The notes: generated by a model from the sequence alone, not told the origin. 64,000 nucleotides of DNA from Salinimicrobium sp035607535 (GCF_035607535.1 NZ_JAYDZX010000003.1:186001-250000), one strand, 5' to 3'; positions 32,777-41,042 are shown, numbered from the stretch's first letter. Program-made: numbers and translations.

Positions 32777-33779
32777 AAATGCGGTCTATTACTTCGGCTG
32801 TTTTTATAAATTCGGTGGCAGATTTTTCATCAAATCCGTTGTTGGTCATTAGATTTTCGACCCAAACTACTCCGGCGCGTCCACTCCAGTCGTCCGGGGG
32901 CGTAACAAGTGTTTCGGTGTGTGTGCCGTGATATTTTTCGGCTTTAAAATCATAAAAAGATCCGTTGATATTTTTAAAGGAAGCCCCTCCTTTTGTTCCG
33001 TAGAAAGTGGCTTCTATAATTGCATCCTTCCCGGCCGAGACATGCCAGGAGCACTCGAGGTTGATCACCTGCTCATCTTCAGAAGTAAGAGAAACACTGG
33101 CAAAATCCTCTACGTGCTCTTCAAAGGAGGTAAGTTTTTTTCCCTTGTGGAAAAGCTGACTTTGAACATCTTTTATTCCGGGAAAGTTCAGGCTCCATAA
33201 GGCGAGATCCACCAGGTGAATTCCCAGGTCCATTACACAGCCTCCACCAGATCTTTTGATGTCGTAGAACCATTCTTTGTCGGGCCCGTAGGCATTATGA
33301 AAAGTGAGATCAACAGCAAAGATGTCACCGATTTCCCCTTTTTGAATGGTGTCATAAACGGCCTTAAAGGCTTTGGTATATCGGTAAGAAAGATCCACAG
33401 CCAATAGTTTGTTTGCATCCCGCGAAGCTTCCACCACTTGCCTTACTTCTTCGGCAGTGCGCCCCAATGGCTTTTGGCAAAAGACTGCCTTTCCGCTTTT
33501 GAGAGCTTCCATGCTTTGTTGGGCATGCATGGCACTTGGGGTTGCGATAACAATTCCGTCAAGATCTTCTTCAGCAAAAAGCTCTTCAGGAGAGGTCTTT
33601 AAAATGGCATTTTTAGCACTCTTTAGTGCAGCATCTTTATTGTCTGTATCAGGTTCTGTGATCGCAGCTGCCCTGGCTTCCGTATTATTCAGAATTGCCT
33701 CCATGCGGTTACGACCAATCCAGCCTACGCCGAGAAAACCTAATGATAATTCCTTTTTGGTTGGCTGAGTTTCGATCAT
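32766..33779 (-). CDS. Gfo/Idh/MocA-type NAD(P)-dependent oxidoreductase
   Basis: This 337-residue protein has a Rossmann domain (LGFLGVGWIGRNRM at about 12-25), the nucleotide-binding QKPLGRTAEE motif at about 101-110 (the usual EKP has Gln in place of Glu), and a C-terminal beta-sheet domain starting near 125. The GGCVMDLGIHLVDLALW segment at about 178-194 carries the conserved catalytic-region His. It probably oxidises or reduces a sugar or nucleotide sugar in the cluster's pathway. It overlaps its neighbours by 4 and 11 nt. Confidence 0.87.
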   Translation of the reverse strand: MIETQPTKKELSLGFLGVGWIGRNRMEAILNNTEARAAAITEPDTDNKDAALKSAKNAILKTSPEELFAEEDLDGIVIATPSAMHAQQSMEALKSGKAVFCQKPLGRTAEEVRQVVEASRDANKLLAVDLSYRYTKAFKAVYDTIQKGEIGDIFAVDLTFHNAYGPDKEWFYDIKRSGGGCVMDLGIHLVDLALWSLNFPGIKDVQSQLFHKGKKLTSFEEHVEDFASVSLTSEDEQVINLECSWHVSAGKDAIIEATFYGTKGGASFKNINGSFYDFKAEKYHGTHTETLVTPPDDWSGRAGVVWVENLMTNNGFDEKSATEFIKTAEVIDRIYGR

Positions 33780-34792
33780 TTCTGGTTTATAATTAGTGCT
33801 TTTATAAATCCTTCGGGTCTCTCTGTAAGATGTTGATAGGCCTGCCCCATTTCTTCTAAAGAAAACCGGTGAGTGAACAGTGGGTAGGGATCCATTTTTC
33901 CCTCTTCCACTGCTTCCACTGCCGCCTTGATCCCATTGATATACTGCTGTGGATCTCTTTCATGAGCACTTATCATATCAATTCCCTGCCAGTTTAACAT
34001 TTGCACATTCAAATTGCGCATCCCATCCTGGTGAAAGCCGGCTACAATGAGTTTTCCTCTTTCGCCTGTAAGTTCAATGGAGAGATTGAGCGGCCATTCT
34101 TTGCCGGTACATTCTATCACCCGCTCACAAAAGTTGCCATGGGTCAATTCCTTTACTTTCTCTATGATCTCATAGTGATCGTTCATTTGAATTAGATGAT
34201 CTGCGCCGGCTTTTTTGGCAGTATCCAGGGAAAACTCCCTTCTTGACACCGCTATAACTTCGGCACCTGCAGATTTTGCCAGTTGCACCAGCAGTGTTCC
34301 TAAAAAACCACTGCCAACAATAGCTACTTTTTGCCCTTTTTGAATATCACTGCGATCAAAGATGTTCATTGCACAACCTAAAGGTTCCCCGGGAAAAGGT
34401 TTTCCGTTCAGGGAAGCAGGTAATTTTACAATGCTGTCTTCTTTTGCAATGTCATGAGTAGCATAAGCATTATAGGTGAGCGCTGTAACTCTGTCGCCTA
34501 TTTTCCAGCTGGTTACATCCTGGCCCACCTTGTCGATGACACCCCAACCTTCATGGCCGGGTTCCCCGGGCGTAATTGGATAATCGAACCAGTCCCGACC
34601 TTCCCACACCGGAATATTGGATGCACAAACTCCCGATCCTTCCAGTCTTATCCTAACCTCAGCTTTTCCGGGTTCTGGTAATTCCCGTTCTTCCACGGTC
34701 ACCGTCTGCGGGGCTTTTAAAATAGCTGTTTTAGTACAGGAAGTCTTTTCTGTAACAGGGGATTGCTCCTGCACTGCCTGGTTTGATATCAT
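33776..34792 (-). CDS. zinc-type medium-chain dehydrogenase
   Basis: This 338-residue MDR-superfamily enzyme shows the catalytic-zinc region SGVCASNIPVWEG and GEPGHEGWGVI at about 53-86, and the nucleotide-binding VAIVGSGFLGTLLVQLAK at about 153-170. The usual four-Cys structural-zinc loop is not visible, as in several polyol/sorbitol-type relatives. It could act on a sugar alcohol or keto-sugar together with the adjacent Gfo/Idh protein; that pairing is inference. It overlaps both neighbours by 4 nt. Confidence 0.86.
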   Translation of the reverse strand: MISNQAVQEQSPVTEKTSCTKTAILKAPQTVTVEERELPEPGKAEVRIRLEGSGVCASNIPVWEGRDWFDYPITPGEPGHEGWGVIDKVGQDVTSWKIGDRVTALTYNAYATHDIAKEDSIVKLPASLNGKPFPGEPLGCAMNIFDRSDIQKGQKVAIVGSGFLGTLLVQLAKSAGAEVIAVSRREFSLDTAKKAGADHLIQMNDHYEIIEKVKELTHGNFCERVIECTGKEWPLNLSIELTGERGKLIVAGFHQDGMRNLNVQMLNWQGIDMISAHERDPQQYINGIKAAVEAVEEGKMDPYPLFTHRFSLEEMGQAYQHLTERPEGFIKALIINQK

Positions 34793-36819
34793 ATTGCAAT
34801 CTCTTTAGTGGATTTTAAATTTGCAGGTAAATCAATATTTCTGTTTTTACACAGCCATTTAAGAAGCTTTTCAACACCCTCGTCTACATCGTATTTTGGC
34901 TGCCAACCGGTGGCTTCTTTGAATTTATTGGTATTTGAAACATAATAGTACTGGTCCCCGGTACGCCAATCCTCAAAGCTCACGTTCATTTCTTTACCGG
35001 CCTTTTCTTTGATCGTGTCGAGGATCTCCAGAAGACTAACAGTATTTTGAGGTCCTCCGCCAATGTTGAATACTTCCCCGGCCAGCCTGTCAATATTCTT
35101 GTGGGCCAGCATGAATGCATCAATGAGATCTTCAACGAAAAGAATATCCCTTACTTGTTTTCCATTGCCATAGATGGTTATTGGTTCATCTTCAAGAGCG
35201 CTAATAAGGAAGTGTGCTACCCAGCCCTGGTCTTCGGTACCAAATTGATGAGGTCCATAGATGCAACTCATTCTAAAAATTGCAGTCTTTAAACCATACG
35301 TCCTTGAATAATCCAGGATGTACTGGTCTGCCGCACCTTTTGAGCAGCCATAAGGACTGTGGAAATCAAGCGGAATCTTTTCATTGATGCCATATTTCTT
35401 CATTTTGGCATCGGCAGGATAGAACCTGGTCTCATTTTCCACCATTTTCACATCCTGAAGATTTCCATAAACCTTGTTTGTAGAGGTAAAGATCAATGGC
35501 GGCTGATGTTTACTTTTCCTGATTGCCTCGAGTAAATGAAAGGTTCCACTCAGGTTCACCTGAAAGTCATGTACAGGATTTGTGACCGATGAGGTCACCG
35601 CCACCTGGGCGCAAAGATGAAAAACTTCGGAAGCGTGATTCACACATTCCTGTAATATCCTGGTCTCATTAATGTCTGAAATCTGGATAATTAGTTTTTC
35701 CCCGTATTCCTTCTGAAGCCATTGTAGATTTTCCTCGACTCCATCTCTAAAGAGGCTATCGTAGATCATTACTCTTTTCCCTTCAGAAAGAAATCTTGAG
35801 GCAAGATTCGTTCCTATAAAACCGGCACCTCCGGTTATAAGAATATATTTTTCATCTTGTTTTATTTTGTATTGCTTCTGAATGTAATCCTGCTGTTTCA
35901 GTTTTTCTACACCGTTTTTCTCAAGCAGTTTATAGAGCAGCTTCTTGGTACCATCTGTTTTCTTCAATCCAAAATGATATTCTCTTTCATCAAGATGGAA
36001 ACCTCCAACAGTGGAATTTTTAGGATCGAGGTCTTTTAGAGAATACCAGTAGATCCTGTCGGCATCGGCATTGAGCACATTCTTGAACTCCTGGTACTGT
36101 TTTACCTCGTCATTTTGCCAGGTGGAGAAACCAACTTCAGAGATCCATATCTCTTTGTTGTATCCAAACTTTTCCATGACATCTTTGATGCACCTGATGT
36201 TAACTTCCCAACCTTTCCACTGTTGGTCGAATACATGTGGAAAGCCGTGGATTCCAACAGCATCTATATGATCGAGAACCTTTTGCTCGATCATCATCTG
36301 CATCCAGTTGGGATCAATGGGGCTCATTCCTCCTAATAAGGTCTTTTTACCCCTTTTTTGAGCCCAGTGGGCTGCCATACCAATCATGGTAGAGAACTTG
36401 TTCCAGGAGTAGTCAAGTGTAAAGTCGTATTCTACTTTATTGTTTGGTTCGTTCCATAGTTCCACCCACTCGAAGTAATCCCCGTAACGGGTGATCATGG
36501 TATCGATAAAGTCGGCATAGGCTTTTAGATCTTTAGGAGGAGCCGAAGTTTTTGGCATTTCACCTATAGATGGTGGCGTGTAAAGGAAACAAGGCAGGAT
36601 TTCAACATGCGGAGAAAGCTCTGCGAAGAGCCAGTCATACCATTCTGCCGTTCCTTCCACATACCAGTCTGCCCAGGAAATACCTGTGCGCAGGTGCCTT
36701 ATTCCTAATTTTTTAAAATCTTCGATCGCTGCTTTTACCTCCTCGTATTCACCCGGTCTAAACCATTCAAGTATTCCGAGTGAAGGAGTATTGTTATACA
36801 TATTCTTCTTTACTTTCAT
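34789..36819 (-). CDS. fusion: clan GH-A hydrolase-like domain + CDP-paratose 2-epimerase-like domain
   Basis: This 676-residue protein has two unrelated domains. Residues about 8-300 look like a TIM-barrel glycoside hydrolase of clan GH-A: WNEPN supplies the acid/base Glu124 and ISEVGFS the nucleophile Glu228, both retained. Residues about 322-660 are an extended SDR epimerase with TGGAGFIG (329-336), STNKVYG (446-452), YxxxK (Tyr490, Lys494) and YGNGKQVRDILFVEDL, features I associate with CDP-paratose/tyvelose 2-epimerases. No stop or frameshift separates them. No signal peptide is present, so the hydrolase half is cytosolic, which is unusual. It overlaps the dehydrogenase gene by 4 nt. Confidence 0.85.
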   Translation of the reverse strand: MKVKKNMYNNTPSLGILEWFRPGEYEEVKAAIEDFKKLGIRHLRTGISWADWYVEGTAEWYDWLFAELSPHVEILPCFLYTPPSIGEMPKTSAPPKDLKAYADFIDTMITRYGDYFEWVELWNEPNNKVEYDFTLDYSWNKFSTMIGMAAHWAQKRGKKTLLGGMSPIDPNWMQMMIEQKVLDHIDAVGIHGFPHVFDQQWKGWEVNIRCIKDVMEKFGYNKEIWISEVGFSTWQNDEVKQYQEFKNVLNADADRIYWYSLKDLDPKNSTVGGFHLDEREYHFGLKKTDGTKKLLYKLLEKNGVEKLKQQDYIQKQYKIKQDEKYILITGGAGFIGTNLASRFLSEGKRVMIYDSLFRDGVEENLQWLQKEYGEKLIIQISDINETRILQECVNHASEVFHLCAQVAVTSSVTNPVHDFQVNLSGTFHLLEAIRKSKHQPPLIFTSTNKVYGNLQDVKMVENETRFYPADAKMKKYGINEKIPLDFHSPYGCSKGAADQYILDYSRTYGLKTAIFRMSCIYGPHQFGTEDQGWVAHFLISALEDEPITIYGNGKQVRDILFVEDLIDAFMLAHKNIDRLAGEVFNIGGGPQNTVSLLEILDTIKEKAGKEMNVSFEDWRTGDQYYYVSNTNKFKEATGWQPKYDVDEGVEKLLKWLCKNRNIDLPANLKSTKEIAI

Positions 36820-36829
36820 AGCTTTACTT

Positions 36830-37948
36830 TTAAACGGTTAGACCTCTGGAAGACAATTCGCTGCTGGCTTTTCCAACATTGTCTGTGGCTATTTGGGATT
36901 TGAGCCATTCTGCCAGTTCGAATAATCCTTCTTCGAACTTGACCTCGGGTTCAAAACCTAATTTCTCGCGGGTTTTAGTGGTATCGGCAAAGCAGTGGCG
37001 TATATCGCCCACGCGATATTTGCCCGTAACTTCTGCCTTAATATTTTTCTTGCCCATAACTTCAGCAAGTTTGTCGGCTATTTCAACAATGGTATATTTG
37101 TTCCCGCTTCCAACATTGAAGACCTCGCCATCTGCTTCAGGTTTTTCCATGGCCAGTCTAATGGCCCGGGCTACATCCTTTACATGAATAAAATCCCGCT
37201 TTTGCTTTCCATCCTCGAAAATCATTGGTGGGTTGTCATTCAGCAGCCGGGAGGCAAATATTGCAAGCACTCCGGTGTAGGGGTTGGAGAGTGCCTGCCG
37301 GGTTCCGTAAACATTAAAGAACCTCAAAGCTGTTGTCGGAATATTGTAAGCTTTTCCTGTAATTAGGCTAAGCCGCTCCTGATCATATTTTGAAAGGGCA
37401 TAGACCGAAGAAAGATTGGGAGTTTTGGTCTCCGGAGTAGGAACCGGATTCAACTCCTTTCCATTGCTATCGTACATTTCCCACTGACCTTTTTTGAGAT
37501 CTGATAATTTCCTGTCGCAATCCATTCTTTTCTCTCCTGATTGGTCAAGGTAAAGACCTTCCCCATAAATGCTCATACTGGATGCAGTAACGAGTTTCTC
37601 AACCGGTTTGTCCATCAAAGCTTCCATGAGAACAGCGGTTCCTACATTATTGACATCTGTATAATCTTTTATCTGATACATGCTTTGGCCAACCCCAACC
37701 ATTGCGGCAAGGTGGATTACGATGTCAATGCCATCCAAAGCCTTATTCACTGCTGCTTTATCCCGAACATCGCCTATCTGTAGCTCCACCTGTGAGTTTA
37801 GGTAATCGGGGCGGCCGGCATTTTTGCCGTGCACCTGTTCTGAGAGATTGTCCAAAGCCCGAACCTGGTATCCTTTGTTCAATAGCTCATCGGCAAGATG
37901 AGACCCAATGAATCCTGCTCCTCCAGTTATCAATATTTTCTTCTGCAT
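36830..37948 (-). CDS. NAD-dependent nucleotide-sugar epimerase/dehydratase
   Basis: This 372-residue extended SDR has the NAD motif TGGAGFIGSH at about 8-17, HLAAMVGVGQSMY at about 79-91, and YALSKYDQERL (YxxxK) at about 178-188. It also has FFNVYGTRQALSNPYTGV and a KQKRDFIHVKDVARA segment. The GRPDYL and VGVGQSMY features recall enzymes annotated as dTDP-L-rhamnose 4-epimerase, but UDP-sugar substrates are as possible. It lies 10 nt upstream of the fusion gene and 18 nt after the SDR gene. Confidence 0.87.
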   Translation of the reverse strand: MQKKILITGGAGFIGSHLADELLNKGYQVRALDNLSEQVHGKNAGRPDYLNSQVELQIGDVRDKAAVNKALDGIDIVIHLAAMVGVGQSMYQIKDYTDVNNVGTAVLMEALMDKPVEKLVTASSMSIYGEGLYLDQSGEKRMDCDRKLSDLKKGQWEMYDSNGKELNPVPTPETKTPNLSSVYALSKYDQERLSLITGKAYNIPTTALRFFNVYGTRQALSNPYTGVLAIFASRLLNDNPPMIFEDGKQKRDFIHVKDVARAIRLAMEKPEADGEVFNVGSGNKYTIVEIADKLAEVMGKKNIKAEVTGKYRVGDIRHCFADTTKTREKLGFEPEVKFEEGLFELAEWLKSQIATDNVGKASSELSSRGLTV

Positions 37949-37966
37949 TTCTTTTGTTTTGGTTGG

Positions 37967-38674
37967 TTAGAAGTTTTGTAATGTTGGTCTTGTTATGATC
38001 TTGTTTATACTTGTTCCTTGTTTTTTATTGAGTGCATACCAAACATCTTCTGCGATTTCATCAGGATCAATAGCTCCCATTCCCATTTGCTCAACTGTAT
38101 TGTGACCCGAAACCTGGTGCTTAAAAAAAGCAGTGTCAACAATTCCGGGGCTTATTACGGTTACATTAATGTGCGGAAGAGTTTCCAGCCTCAAAGTCTC
38201 TGCGATCACCTCTAATGCAGTTTTTGAAGCTGCGTACACCCCTCCGTATGGATGCGGCTGATTAGCTGCTACCGAGGAAATAAAAACAACATTTCCTTTT
38301 TTCTTTGACAACATATTGGGGGTAAATGCCCTTATTGTTCTCAATGCGCCAAGTAAATTTGTATCAAGGATCTCCTTCCATTTTTCGGGGTCTCCTTCAG
38401 TTAACTTTTCCTGTATACCTCTTCCCGCGTTAAGAATGAGGTATTCCGGATGGCCAAAATTTTTTACAGTCCAGGCATACAGTTCATTTATATCATTTCC
38501 AACGCTTACATTGCAGGTTTTAAAGACGATGCCTTGAGGGATAGATTGTGGTTTGGCAATGTCTGCCACTATGACTTTCAAACCTTCCTGCTCCAGTTTT
38601 TTTGCGATAGCAAATCCTATCCCGCTGCTTCCGCCGGTAATTAGAGCAATTCTGGAAGATTGATTTTCAATCAT
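37967..38674 (-). CDS. classical SDR oxidoreductase
   Basis: This 235-residue short-chain dehydrogenase has TGGSSGIGFAIA (TGxxxGxG) at about 13-24, a catalytic Ser in FISSVAANQ near 132, and YAASK (YxxxK) at about 146-150. It is the first gene of the ten-gene minus-strand run. Its 5' region (38675-38967) carries a terminator-like hairpin, so the cluster may be under leader control. The substrate is unknown, perhaps a sugar intermediate. Confidence 0.87.
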   Translation of the reverse strand: MIENQSSRIALITGGSSGIGFAIAKKLEQEGLKVIVADIAKPQSIPQGIVFKTCNVSVGNDINELYAWTVKNFGHPEYLILNAGRGIQEKLTEGDPEKWKEILDTNLLGALRTIRAFTPNMLSKKKGNVVFISSVAANQPHPYGGVYAASKTALEVIAETLRLETLPHINVTVISPGIVDTAFFKHQVSGHNTVEQMGMGAIDPDEIAEDVWYALNKKQGTSINKIITRPTLQNF

Positions 38675-38761
38675 GCTGTTTTTATTGGTCTTTTTAATTT
38701 TTAAAGAACCAGATTAATTATGACAGGTTTCCTGGTGGGGGAGAGGGGTAAAAACCTGCGG

Positions 38762-38788
38762 AAAAAAAACGGCTGAGTTTCCTCGCCG
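38762..38788 (-). terminator. hairpin with GAAA tetraloop and T8, leader of the glycan cluster
   Basis: On the minus strand the sequence CGGC-GAG-GAAA-CTC-A-GCCG is followed by eight T. The stem closes a GNRA loop. It lies 88 nt upstream of the SDR start, while the preceding gene (39022-39501) has its own terminator at 38969-38999. It therefore ends a short orphan transcript or acts as an attenuator. Confidence 0.65.
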
Positions 38789-38800
38789 CTCTTTTTCAAA

Positions 38801-38967
38801 GGTACATGAGGAGGTTGTGAAATTATATTAAAGGCAACCTAAAACATTCTTAAACCCCGCTAATTTACTGGTAGTTTGGGCAAGGATCAGCAGCCGTTTT
38901 GACGTAAATCAGCGTGAGAGAATTCTTAATAATGTCAGTGACAACAGGGGTTGAAGAAGCTTCAAAA
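38801..38967 (-). other. gene-free leader region of the glycan cluster
   Basis: There is no reading frame of note between the terminator of the 39022 gene and the orphan hairpin. An inverted 6-mer (AGGTTG at 38812-38817, CAACCT at 38835-38840) adds a further possible stem. No riboswitch family was recognised. Confidence 0.4.
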
Positions 38968-38968
38968 T

Positions 38969-38999
38969 AAAAGAACAGGAATTCAACTCCTGTTCTTTT
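38969..38999 (-). terminator. terminator of the 39022-39501 gene
   Basis: AAAAGAACAGGA (38969-38980) pairs with TCCTGTTCTTTT (38988-38999), with T-runs on both sides. It lies 23 nt beyond the gene's stop codon. Confidence 0.85.
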
Positions 39000-39021
39000 T
39001 TAATGAAAATTGAAGGGGAAA

Positions 39022-39501
39022 CTATTTTCGCGAATGTTTCTGAAGTGACTTCTGCCACTTTATTGCTTTGTCCAGTCGTTCTGTTTTTTGTGTTACCGGA
39101 TCTTCTTCCTCTGCATAAAAGATCAACTTTTTATCAGGATGATCAACGCCTTTGATCACAAGTGCGATCTCCCTTATCTCATCCAGAGAGGAAGTGTTGT
39201 GACCGTCCTCATCGACCTTCAATAGATCAATTTTTGTAATATTGGATAAGTCTAAAGTCTGCAATTCAGCTTTATCACCAGATCGCAACAGGAAAAATTT
39301 TCGGGCCGACCTGTCAAGAGCTAAGGAGAGCCCTTGTAAATTCTCTGTCTCGTCAAGCCGATAGCCATTCTTACCTGCCAAAAATGCCAGTTTTTTAGTT
39401 CGTTTTTTTTCTTTGTTGGCCTGGTTGTATACCATGAAACCTACGGGAGCTACAAACATTAGTAGTAGTCCCAAACCCATAAGGGTGGATGCTATATCCA
39501 T
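39022..39501 (-). CDS. membrane-anchored protein of unknown function
   Basis: The protein has 159 residues and is not recognised. A single hydrophobic helix at about 5-24 is followed by a basic stretch (KEKKRTKKL), so the remaining ~130 residues should be cytoplasmic. That part alternates beta strands and charged loops, with a C-terminal basic helix. It has its own terminator, and the 116-residue secreted orphan lies just upstream on the same strand. There is no motif from which to infer function. Confidence 0.7.
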   Translation of the reverse strand: MDIASTLMGLGLLLMFVAPVGFMVYNQANKEKKRTKKLAFLAGKNGYRLDETENLQGLSLALDRSARKFFLLRSGDKAELQTLDLSNITKIDLLKVDEDGHNTSSLDEIREIALVIKGVDHPDKKLIFYAEEEDPVTQKTERLDKAIKWQKSLQKHSRK

Positions 39502-39545
39502 TTCTTTCTTGTTTTTTTGAAGTTTTAATAAAATCTATTCCTGGA

Positions 39546-39562
39546 CCTGCAAAAGTTGCAGG
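39546..39562 (-). other. hairpin between two orphan genes
   Basis: CCTGCAA, loop AAG, TTGCAGG: a perfect 7-bp stem without a following T-run. It may mark processing or partial termination between the 116-residue and 159-residue genes. Confidence 0.4.
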
Positions 39563-39569
39563 AGGAGAG

Positions 39570-39920
39570 TCACAAGAAAAAATGCTTCGGAAAGAGTTGG
39601 ATCTTCAGATTTCTTCTTAAATCCCTTAAGAAGTGAGAATTTGCTGTAGCCGGATGTAGAGATCCGGGCAAATTAATTTTATGAGGTAATCCTGAATTGG
39701 ATCCAGAAAAGGATTGCTTTGAAAGCTCCGTTATCTCCTGAAGAGGGTTTTCCCGTACAGCTACAGAAAGAGAATTCGCAGCTGATACTTTTTCAGAAGA
39801 AAATGGCTGCTCTTTTCGTATTTCAGAGGTGTTGTGAGCATAAAGAGAACCCCCGCCGATGCTCAGAAAAAGTAACAGGGGGAGAAAAAAACGTACTGCT
39901 AATAACAGCTGCTGCTTCAC
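39570..39920 (-). CDS. small secreted orphan protein
   Basis: The protein has 116 residues and is not recognised. A strong signal peptide covers residues 1-28 (basic MKQQ, long Leu-rich core, cleavage likely after LYA). The mature part is Ser/Asn-rich with low complexity and ends in a basic segment, DLRRNLKIQLFPKHFFL. The signal peptide supports a real gene, but no homologous family comes to mind. It lies between hemB and the 159-residue membrane protein. Confidence 0.5.
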   Translation of the reverse strand: MKQQLLLAVRFFLPLLLFLSIGGGSLYAHNTSEIRKEQPFSSEKVSAANSLSVAVRENPLQEITELSKQSFSGSNSGLPHKINLPGSLHPATANSHFLRDLRRNLKIQLFPKHFFL

Positions 39921-39949
39921 AACCTAAAATTAAATAAAAAGCAGATGGC

Positions 39950-40915
39950 CTATAGCAATTTAACAGCGTCCTTCGCAAAATAACTTGCGATCAATTGGGC
40001 CCCGGCTCTTTTGATGGCTGTTAGTTGTTCCAGCATTACTGCATCATGGTTTAACCAACCTTTTTCGGCTGCTGCTTTGAGCATTGAATATTCTCCGCTT
40101 ACCTGGTACACTGCCACCGGCACATTGACAGCATTTTTGATCTCCCTCACGATGTCCAGGTAACATAGCCCCGGCTTGACCATAACAATATCGGCTCCTT
40201 CCTCCACATCCTGAAGCGTTTCTTTAATGGCTTCTTTCCGGTTAGCAGGATCCATTTGATAAGTCTTCTTATCACCAAATCCGGGTGCAGAATCAAGGGC
40301 ATCCCGAAACGGCCCATAAAAGGCTGATGCGTACTTCACACTGTAGCTCATAATACCCGAATTAACATGTCCCTCCTGTTCAAGCAATTCCCGGATCGCT
40401 TTTATACGACCATCCATCATGTCGCTGGGAGCAACAAAATCTGCTCCTGCCTGCACGTGCGAAAGTGACATTTTTGCAAGTACTTCTTTCGTGGCGTCGT
40501 TGATGATCTGTCCATTTTCTACAATTCCGTCGTGGCCATAGGACGAATAGGGATCGAGAGCCACATCGGTCATTACCAGCATTTCTGGAACCGCCTCCTT
40601 TATTGTCTTCACCGCACGTTGCATGAGGCCTTCAGCATTAAGTGCCTCTGTTCCTTTATTGTCCTTCAGGTTATCGGGTACTTTGACAAAAACCAGAACC
40701 GATTTTAGACCCAGATTCCAAAGCTCTTTTACTTCCTTCTTCAGGAGATCAAGACTGTACCTGTAGTAATTGGGCATAGAGGCGATCTCTTCCTTTACAT
40801 TTTCTCCTTCCACAACAAATAGAGGCACAATGAAGTCATTAGGTGTAATGATGGTTTCCCTTACCAGGCTTCGTATTGCTTCGTTAGTTCTAAGTCTTCG
40901 GTTTCGTATTAGCAT
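39950..40915 (-). CDS. hemB: delta-aminolevulinic acid dehydratase
   Basis: This 321-residue enzyme condenses two 5-aminolevulinates to porphobilinogen, the second committed haem step. It carries the ADFVAPSDMMDGR metal/substrate region (about 173-185), the Schiff-base lysine region SYSVKYASAFYGPFRDA (about 210-226) and the second lysine in MVKPGLCYLD near 264. It is last of the minus-strand hem run. A 63-bp heptamer array abuts its 5' side, so it may have separate control from hemF. Confidence 0.96.
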   Translation of the reverse strand: MLIRNRRLRTNEAIRSLVRETIITPNDFIVPLFVVEGENVKEEIASMPNYYRYSLDLLKKEVKELWNLGLKSVLVFVKVPDNLKDNKGTEALNAEGLMQRAVKTIKEAVPEMLVMTDVALDPYSSYGHDGIVENGQIINDATKEVLAKMSLSHVQAGADFVAPSDMMDGRIKAIRELLEQEGHVNSGIMSYSVKYASAFYGPFRDALDSAPGFGDKKTYQMDPANRKEAIKETLQDVEEGADIVMVKPGLCYLDIVREIKNAVNVPVAVYQVSGEYSMLKAAAEKGWLNHDAVMLEQLTAIKRAGAQLIASYFAKDAVKLL

Positions 40916-40923
40916 GATTTTAA

Positions 40924-40986
40924 TTCAAGGTTCAAGGTTCAAGATTCAAGGTTCAAGATTCAAGGTTCAAGGTTCAAGGTTCAAGG
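40924..40986. repeat. nine-unit heptamer array (TTCAAGG/TTCAAGA)
   Basis: Nine perfectly phased 7-bp units, seven TTCAAGG and two TTCAAGA, end 8 nt upstream of the hemB start codon (at 40915, minus strand). The unit number could change by slippage and alter the hemB leader. Confidence 0.85.
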
Positions 40987-41014
40987 TAAAAAGAAATTTG
41001 GAGGTTCAAGAAAC

Positions 41015-41042
41015 CTGATCACCGATCACTGACCACCGATTA
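41015..41042. repeat. degenerate 7-bp array (TGATCAG family), overlaps hemF stop
   Basis: On the minus strand the units read TAATCGG, TGGTCAG, TGATCGG, TGATCAG. The first unit contains the hemF stop codon. It is the same heptamer family as at 5357-5385. Confidence 0.6.

Noticed and set aside
27550..38674. Glycan cluster as a genomic island
   Set aside because: There is no integrase, tRNA, direct-repeat ends or visible shift in base use at either border; horizontal origin cannot be supported from this window.
40924..40986. Possible CRISPR array
   Set aside because: The units are 7 bp and directly adjacent, with no spacers and no cas genes; this is a simple tandem repeat.
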